Assembly: GCF_000002425.4 (NCBI RefSeq)
Contig: NC_037273.1
Location: forward strand, 3,203,297-3,267,296
DNA from: Physcomitrium patens
Lineage: Eukaryota; Streptophyta; Bryopsida; Funariales; Funariaceae
Direction of reading: 5' to 3'
Length of the DNA: 64,000 nucleotides
Of this stretch, positions 57,001 to 64,000 are shown piece by piece; the first letter of the stretch is position 1; every line of letters starts with the position of its first letter. Under the pieces are notes generated by a model, which saw only the letters and a list, made by a program, of their open reading frames with translations, was not told where the DNA came from and did not search any database. The translations under genes were made by a program, and so were the position numbers.

Positions 57001-59457
57001 TCCAAAACATATGGTCGTTGAACTTTCACAGCCACAGTTTCACCTGTCTCGAGAAGTTTTCCCTTATACACTTGACCCAATGAAGCTGGCCAGAATCATA
57101 AAAAAAATTCAATATGTTAGATCCTGTCCTAAAAGTGAGACTCAAATGACGTTGTCAGGTACAAAGGCACAATACCAAATCTGTTCAAGGGATTGACGAA
57201 AGCCCAGAGATTCGGCTAGGCAACAGTCCGTTAAATTAATCGCACGGTTTTATACAAAAAATTACATATTCTGTAGAGGAACAGTTTAAATGTAAGCAAA
57301 CTATGAGACAAGAGATACCGTAAGACGTTGTAAGTACCTGCCGCTATTGGGGATTCAGTTAGCTCAGAGTAAACTTCTTGCCAGGGTTTCCCCAACTCAG
57401 ATTCAATAAGCGCCATGGCTACATCATTCGGAAATGAAGGAACCTGTCAAGTGAAAACAAGAACAGGTTTTCAGAGATTTGATCCTAAAAAACAGTTTAG
57501 CAACTTCCGCAATGAGAATAAGCAAGAGTTCGCACCACAAAATGGTTTGTGCAACCTGCAATTTGCATGCCAGAAGTGGATACCTTATCACAAAGCTTTT
57601 GCAACTCAGTCATGGCAGAAGGAGAGAGTATATCAGGCCGAATACTAAGAGCTTGTCCAAGCTTAATGTAGGCTGGACCAAGTGACGTTACAATCTCCCG
57701 GAGTTCAATTGCTCGCTTCACTTCATTCTGTAAGAAATTGATAAGAAATGTCAAATTTCTTCTTCAAAAACCTTCACACTGGCATTGAAAAGAACTGCTC
57801 GCCTTCTCTCTAAGGTTTAATTCAACCTGAAGATAAAATAATCTCATAGTTATACGCCCATGATTCCTACAAAATGCATGAAAGAAGAGGGCGGTGAAGA
57901 AGAAGAAGAAGAAGAAGAAGAAGAAGAAGCTGATTAATTTTCTTACCTCCTTCACTTTTTTCGTTATAATGTCCATTGCAATTCGCGACAAAAATCCACC
58001 TGCGACTCCGAGTAGTTGAGCAATACGAGTCGCAACAGATCCAGGGCGCTTGCCCCAGTATGCGGCAATAGTTTCAGGATCGTAGACAAGTGGCAGGCTA
58101 TCTTCGCCTTGTACATTATCTACCTGCACAACGATAGCGTTAATTACATTACCACCTCTCCCGATGTCATAACACGTTCGCCAATTTCACAATTTTTCAC
58201 TCATTGCTTAAAAATTCATCAAGTAATAAGGAAAAACAGTAATCTAGCTGTGTAGCATTGTAAGTTCCCCGGCAGAAATAGCCAAGGGGCACGTAAAAAC
58301 GATCTGGGGCATGCCACCACAATCAACCAACATGGAGACGACAGAATTACACAGAGTGTAATATGGGGAGAAGAAATCAACCTCGACAAGACGCATCACA
58401 ACGTCATCCGCTGCAAATTGCGAATCTGAAAGGTTCTGGCCACGGAGACCACGCATGAGAGATGCGACCTGCTCGTCTTCCTCCATTTGGGCCCGCATCC
58501 TCTTCATTTCCTCTGCCATCTCTCCCACTCTCTGGCACAGGAGCAAAGATTGTAGCAAACATTTATCAGCTACAGCTAGATACAATTGAATGGCATCGAT
58601 GTCTCAAGGAACACTCGGTGGTAGCCGGACACTCCCAATGGCATCTAATAACGTTCTACAATACCATGCCTACATCATTTGCTTTCTTACCAACCATCTA
58701 ATTTAAATCCACGGACTTCGAGTCTTTAGTGCTGATAACATCGTAGCTTGGTGTCCGCATGCTATTTGACATTTAGGAAAGACTGTAGAACTAGCTTGGA
58801 TTTCTTGAGTCAACTGAAGCTATGATCACAACAGAAAACACGTGTGCTAATTCTGACTAAACAATAAAACCTGTGATACGTATTTTTTCAATAACAGCAA
58901 ACATCTTTTTCTACCATTCTCGTGAAAATGCTAAGCGAAAAAACTCAAAACTCGACCCCCTTGTTTTGTAATTTGATTAAAAATTATTTCTTACGCTTTT
59001 CACCCCCCAAAAACAATTCAAACCCCCTATATGAAGCCTCTCAACTCTCTACAATTCCTCACATGAAATAAAAAATAAAAAAATAATAAATAATAATAAA
59101 ATAAAAACTTCTTTGCACGAGTTAATTTGTACAACAAACATGAATTGCTAGCACAAGTCCAATCACAATTTGACTTACCATCGACCGCCCTTTCATCACG
59201 GGATTGTTGACCACACCATTCGCGGCCCCATTGGAGCTCCCACTTCCTCCACTCACCGCTGCGCTGCGAGGCGGGTCACGCGTCACCACGGCCCGCGCCC
59301 GCCCGGAAACCTTACCGATCAATCCCGACTTCCGCCCAAACGGCCTCACGAAGCAGCTCGACGACGGACTCAAGAATTGGGACTGCGACGACCTCAACAC
59401 TTGGGACACGCGATTGCCTGTCCTCACCTTCCCACAAGCCTCCAACCCAGTTCCCAT
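54051..59457 (-). CDS. ABC1K: Chloroplast ABC1-family (UbiB/AarF-type) atypical kinase, 14 exons
   Basis: Exons: 59457-59179, 58531-58382, 58123-57947, 57826-57803, 57727-57584, 57443-57338, 57085-56937, 56773-56648, 56544-56401, 56215-56128, 56001-55628, 55376-55059, 54763-54530, 54188-54051. They join in frame to 816 residues. ABC1K proteins are atypical kinases of plastids and mitochondria that control prenyl-lipid metabolism. Motifs: KLGQ 232-235 (KxGQ), AAAS 292-295 (Ala-rich loop), Lys314 in [12 protein letters not shown] 441-448 and DFG 461-463. The first 60 residues or so are Ser/Arg-rich with few acids, fitting a transit peptide. ATG 59457 is the first Met after an in-frame upstream TGA. 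Introns 4 and 7 start with GC, and exon 4 is 24 nt. Length and the C-terminal region fit the plastid ABC1K group, perhaps ABC1K6-like; the exact paralogue is not settled. Confidence 0.92.
57803..57826 (-). other. 24-nt microexon 4 of ABC1K
   Basis: Encodes VELNLREK between introns 57827-57946 (GT-AG) and 57728-57802 (starts GCGAGC, ends TTACAG). Skipping it removes eight residues without shifting the frame. It is required for a continuous alpha-helical stretch before [15 protein letters not shown]. Confidence 0.65.
57896..57929. repeat. GAA microsatellite in ABC1K intron 3
   Basis: About eleven GAA triplets on the plus strand (CTT in the transcript), about 17 nt inside the intron from the 5' splice site at 57946. 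Pyrimidine-rich in the RNA; likely length-variable. Confidence 0.85.
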
Positions 59458-60100
59458 CTTCGCCCTAAATGTCGCACACAGAACACCGTCACGCAGGCAA
59501 TACTCTCACGAAACCCACCTCAAAAGACGCTCTCGCTAACAAAAACTCCCGCAACGAACTCCTCACAACTCTCCCGAGATGCGCTTCTTCACCTCAAAGC
59601 CTCTTCCTCGCGTGAGCTACAGCCCCAATTCCTACAACACTACTCCCACACATCCTTCCTCAAATCCCTTTCTCGAATCTTTCTCTCAAACCTCTATCTC
59701 AAATCTCGCTCTCTCTTTCTCTCCACAACACGTCGGGCAAGGTAAGGTTCGTCTCGAACACGCACACCATCTACTGCGACAAATTGCAACCCAATTTTTG
59801 TCCTGGGCCCCAGCCAGATTCACGAAGCCCGTGGCCCTGAATTGAATCTATTTCCGCCCTCTCGCTAGCTCGCAGCCTCTCCGCGGGGGACATGCTTGCA
59901 ACGAATCGCGGCCTCAAGGGCGACCACGTAATGAGAACCGATGCCGTTGGATCTTCCAACCGGGAGATCTGAGCCTTCGATGTCTGCCGAGATGGGGAGA
60001 CCTTGTATTGAAGGGAGAGGCCAGGAGTGAGCCACCAAGGGTGGAGTCCACGTCGGATTTCCACGTTGGCCTATAATGCTTACGTGGACGGGTCCTTGTG
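59458..60100 (-). promoter_or_regulatory. ABC1K 5' UTR and probable promoter, GC-rich
   Basis: The most GC-rich and CpG-containing part of the window after the ABC1K first exon. Long frames on the plus strand (59170-59745, 59204-59539) overlap the first exon and look like by-products of composition. In-frame TGA upstream of the start ATG lies at about 59503. No TATA box seen. A G run at 60102-60111 ends the island. Confidence 0.45.
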
Positions 60101-60204
60101 GGGGGGGGGGTTGTGGGTTTGTGGGTGATCGATCTCCACCACATAGAAATCTAGTTTCTGTGTGTTTTCTTTTTACTAATTCTGGGATATATTATTTTTA
60201 TGTA

Positions 60205-60221
60205 TAGATAGATAGATAGAT

Positions 60222-60252
<31 letters not shown>
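60205..60252. repeat. GATA/TA microsatellite
   Basis: About five GATA (TAGA) units followed by about thirteen TA units. It marks the switch from GC-rich gene flank to AT-rich DNA. Confidence 0.9.
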
Positions 60253-60255
<3 letters not shown>

Positions 60256-62620
60256 TTGGAAAATAAACTAGAAATATGTCTTGATATGTAATTCATTATA
60301 TGTGTTGAAATTAATGTAAAATAACAAAATTGTACATGGGTAACAGGAAATATGTGTAAATCTTTTATCGGATTCATTTTCAAGGTTTTCTAATAAAATA
60401 TTTGAACATGTAGTAAATGAATAAAATAATTCTCTAATGCTAATATTGCACAACAATATAAAACATTAGAAACACGTTATAGTGAAAAAAGTATATATCT
60501 AATAGTTGTTTATACAAAAGTAAGATTTTCATTGCATTGTACTTTCTATTTCTATTTTTATATTGCAAAAACGTATTGAGTAATTTTTAACTTCGTGATA
60601 ACCCAATAAAGCATTTTTTAAATATCTTCATTATTATGCCACAAGTAATTTATTTAAAACACAAAGAAAAGTAAAGTAAATCCCAACAGTATTAGCAGTA
60701 AAACAGTACGTTTTGTTATCTTCATATTCTTAAAAGAGTCCTATGCATTTATGTATTTTTTTTAAAAAAATCATTGGTTTGTTACTGACTTGAAAATGGG
60801 TTATGAACCAAAATTCCTCTACAACTTCAATATTACCAAGCTTTAGCCAGAGTTTTACAAATCTTTTTCGGTACTTGTGGTAAATTTGTATAGATTTTAT
60901 ACATTCATTTTTTATTATTATTATTATTAATGCTTTATATACATCATAAGCTTATGAAATGAGTTTAATTTTTTCTTGAAAATTCCTCCAGATTTTAATG
61001 ATAAATTATGATCATTATGTAGAAATTAATCTATATTTTCTTGTAATAAATGTCTTGTCACTTCACCATGATTTTTTTTTAATTATATTTTATATATCCA
61101 ATTGCTATCATAATCATGTTTTCGGTATCATAAAAAATATGTTTAGCATAATGAATATATTTATAATATACAGTGCTATTTTAAAAAAAAACATTTACTT
61201 GCTTCAAATTTACCTACCATTTGCTTTTAATATTTTTAAATATTTATTTTCACTTACATAAATAAAAAATCAGGTAAATTTTTATTTTGTCTGACATGAC
61301 AGCAAACCCCAACGTGGACTTTTAAACAAGTTGTACAACTAAAATCTTATTAAATACTTTGTATCTTTAATGAATATATATACAAGTTATTGTATCAATA
61401 ATTTGAGTAATCTCTCGTATTCAAATAATAAAGACAACTAGTTATGAATGTCATACTTTTTCATTCTTTATATACCAGCAATATTTGCATGCTGACAACA
61501 TATTGCATTATTATATACAAGCACCAAAACAACAAGAAGTTTTTATTCCTTTGCTTCAATAATGTTGAAATTTCTCAAATAATGATAATAATAATTAAAC
61601 ATAAAAGGAAAACACAAACTGTATATGTAAATAAAGGAATAGAGTTCAGATGAGCATAAAAATATTGAAGAAGAGGATAAAGATCAAAAAATCATTTAAA
61701 ATTTTCGTCTCTAACAAAAAAAATTAATGTGGTTCCTTCAGCAATTTCTTCAAGCTTCTACTGTCTCTAAAGGCGGGCGCTTTTAAATAATGTTTTTTTC
61801 TGTATTAAGCAAAAGTCCTACATAACGCTTTTATATCATGTTTATTAAAGTAGGCTTTTGATTGTGAAAATCCTATCTATAGACCAATATTCAACACATC
61901 AGTGTAATTCAAATAAAAAGTTTGATTAACTTAAGGTAACTTAATTATTTATTTTTTATAGATTATAATTTAAAATAATTATATTTAATTTTAATTATTA
62001 TAAAGAAATGAATAGCTGTAAATATTGATAATAGACATTAACAAAAATTCAAAGCATTTACAATAACATTCAATTAAGATATCTTAATAAGTATGAATTT
62101 ACATGTGTAAACTTCAACAATTTTTCTGTCAATCTGATTAGTTTAATTTTTTTCTTAAATGTTTAAAATTATATTTTAAAACATAAAAAAAAACATGTAT
62201 TTTCACCAAAAATGTATATTTTTATTTTTTTATTGTCTTAAATCAATAGTGTATAATATTCTTCTTGTATTGATAATACTATTTAAGTGTATATGTCTAT
62301 ATGAATACATATACATATACAATTGTTAATATTTCTGATTGCATTTTCTATGACAAAAAAAATTAGTTGATTAAAAAGATTATTGTGAAGGTCACATAAG
62401 GAAGGAATCAAACTTTAAAAAATTAAAAATAAAATTAAAAAATGGATATCATGATATATGTCTTCTTGATTTCAGCATTGATTTCAAAGGATTAAGTACT
62501 TATATCAAATATGATGTAACCATCTCTAAGAGGTGGTTATATCAAATATCCACATCTCATATCAAAACATATTTGTTTAGCAACAGTCTAAAGTCTTGCA
62601 AAATTGCTTTGAAAGATTGC
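60253..62620. other. AT-rich noncoding DNA, no gene seen
   Basis: Short ORFs only (for example 60998-61261 and 61444-61653, both low-complexity and rich in Ile, Phe and Tyr, as expected by chance). No transposon motif that I can read. Several poly-A and poly-T tracts. Confidence 0.6.
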
Positions 62621-62626
62621 AAAACA

Positions 62627-62820
62627 ATCATGCGGTGAGTATTTTGTCCAGTGAATCGATCATGTGGTGGATGTTTTGCAAACTTTGCAGTCTAACAATT
62701 AAAAACAAGCACAGCAATTTAAAGAAGAATTCACTTTACTAATTGGGTGTTTTGTTCAGTAAATCAATCATGTTGTGGGTGTTTTGTCTAGTGAATTGAT
62801 AATTATGTAGTAGGTGTTTG
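62627..62820. repeat. Imperfect minisatellite, unit about 32 bp
   Basis: Units of the form ATCATGTGGTGGGTGTTTTG followed by TCCAGTGAATCG occur near 62627, 62659, 62743 (partial) and 62767, with a degraded one near 62798. Some are adjacent, others are separated by about 70 bp of unrelated sequence. Confidence 0.55.
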
Positions 62821-63176
62821 AGCGGGATGAACTCAGATCTTTGTTGCATTTTCTATGCAGCATTAAATCTGGTTCAACAGTGAGTGCTTGATATTACAAA
62901 TCGTCTACAGCTTCAAGCTCAAGGCCATGGTGTTTGTAAGCCGTAAGATGCAAGCTTCTCTAATGTTTTCCACAACATTCTGAAAGAGAGAGGGAGGGTT
63001 GTATGGTCTGTACAAGGAACTTGATCCAGGTTGAGAGAATAAACCATATCGAAATAATGCTTTACTAAAATAACAACAACATAATTCAAGTATTAATATG
63101 TGTTAGTATAAGTATAGAAAGAGCATAGGGGGTGGGCCACTTGTGTCCATAATAAGTGGATCTTTTATCTTAATTT
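62821..63176. other. Noncoding, possible decayed LTR
   Basis: Balanced composition with GAGAGAGGGAGGG at about 62984-62996. No coding frame. It abuts a possible copia fragment, so it may be an LTR or leader, but I cannot find a second copy in the window. Confidence 0.3.
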
Positions 63177-63392
63177 CTAAACCTCGTAGATCTCAATACT
63201 AATGATATTTATCAAGAGACATTGAGTAGGGATAAATGTCCCAACACCTTCCTTCACAATAAAATTGTCTATAATGAAGAAGATCAAGAATAAATGTGCA
63301 ACTATCTCCGAGAGACTTAAACAAAACATCATACATATTTGAAATGGATATGATCTAGTTAGTAGTCTTAATTTTGCCAATAGTATTAACAA
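63177..63392 (-). pseudogene. Possible copia protease/pre-integrase remnant
   Basis: 71 codons, with LAKLRLLTRSYPFQICMMFC and LSEIVAHLFLIFFI; the pattern of a hydrophobic strand followed by LS and a ligand-poor region recalls the copia linker before GAG-pre-integrase. Weak; could be chance. Confidence 0.3.
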
Positions 63393-64000
63393 TTATTTTT
63401 CTAGAGACATCAAGATACATTCATTATAATGTCTTTTAGTAATTAATAATAATAACTCTTGCTACCATATTCTTGACCAGTTGCATAACATACAATAGAA
63501 AAAAAAATGAGTCATCAAATATAGAAGTTGGATCTAAACTTTGTCCAAGTGATGATCTATTAAATAATATTTGTGATAATCTATAGGTTTCTTTAGACGT
63601 TGCCAACTTATTAGATAGAGACAGTATTCTATTGTTTCCTAAAAATGGTCCATATAATGTCTACTACAATAATTTAAAGCTATAAGGATTTTCTCTATAT
63701 GATCCAAAAAAGAATGTATTGACCAACTCTCATAGATATGTCTTCTATTATAACATTGCAAATTTTTCAACTGAGTTACTACAAGCTAATTATTCTAAAA
63801 AAGAAAAGATTTATCAATTAAAAGATGCTTCTCTTCTAAAGAACTCAAGGTACAAGGAAACTTGTTAGTCTTCTAATTCTTCTATATAAAGAACTTGATC
63901 TAAAACATTGCATTTTAGATGTTTTTTAAATTGGAGATTTGCCAAAGAAACATATTTTTCCAAATTATAATTAGTGAGAGAGATTGAAGAAGAGATAAGA
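63393..64000. other. No gene identified
   Basis: AT-rich, stop-rich on both strands. Minus-strand fragments are suggestive of continued retrotransposon decay but I cannot name a motif. Confidence 0.4.

Noticed and set aside
57497..57754. Read-through ORF of ABC1K exon 5 as the true exon end
   Set aside because: Continuing past 57584 loses the conserved sequence that resumes at 57443, and a good GT donor lies at 57583.
59170..59745. 191-codon plus-strand ORF opposite ABC1K exon 1
   Set aside because: It is antisense to the transit-peptide exon and 5' UTR in a GC-rich island; Arg/Ser/Pro-rich composition fits a shadow frame.

Overview
The window looks like nuclear DNA of a land plant, most likely a moss (Physcomitrium patens or a relative). 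Three things point there: a chloroplast-targeted ABC1-type kinase gene with 14 exons, a NatC acetyltransferase gene with plant-type introns, and Ty3/gypsy chromodomain retrotransposons of the fungal/Tcn1-like type that dominate moss heterochromatin. The species is an inference; kingdom and gene families are read from the sequence.

Layout. 1-4341 holds decayed minus-strand Ty3/gypsy remains and a 1.26 kb LTR (D1). 4342-22650 is a compact cluster of young, minus-strand chromodomain gypsy elements: copy A (4342-10555) and copy B (10091-22650) share a middle LTR, and a third, related but distinct element C (15193-21546) is nested in the gag of B. A and C have near-intact pol frames, all three have broken gag, and both families carry a small third ORF (ORF3) between pol and the 3' LTR that I do not recognise. 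22651-31700 is one older plus-strand gypsy element (G), cut apart by LTR insertions E and D2. 31698-46388 is a very AT-rich field of old minus-strand gypsy copies (F1, F2) with 1.4-1.6 kb LTRs. 46942-48470 is a decayed Ty1/copia fragment. 48471-60100 is the gene island: unassigned gene-like sequence, then NAA30 (50709-52827) and an ABC1K kinase (54051-59457), both on the minus strand. 60100-64000 is AT-rich, with microsatellites, a minisatellite and a possible copia trace.

How the pieces work together. In element orientation (minus strand) families A/B and C run 5' LTR, structured leader with a tRNA-iMet-like primer site, gag, pol (protease, RT, RNase H, integrase, chromodomain) in the -1 frame, ORF3, polypurine tract, 3' LTR. 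The U3 of the A/B LTRs is packed with evenly spaced GAAnnTTC units, that is heat-shock-element architecture, upstream of a TATA box; C and G have smaller versions. The leader carries paired hairpins presenting the same loop, conserved between the families. The undescribed features I consider most worth following are ORF3, the leader hairpins, and the heat-shock-like LTR promoter. The two host genes encode the NatC catalytic subunit and a plastid atypical kinase; the kinase gene appears to use two GC-AG introns and a 24-nt microexon.
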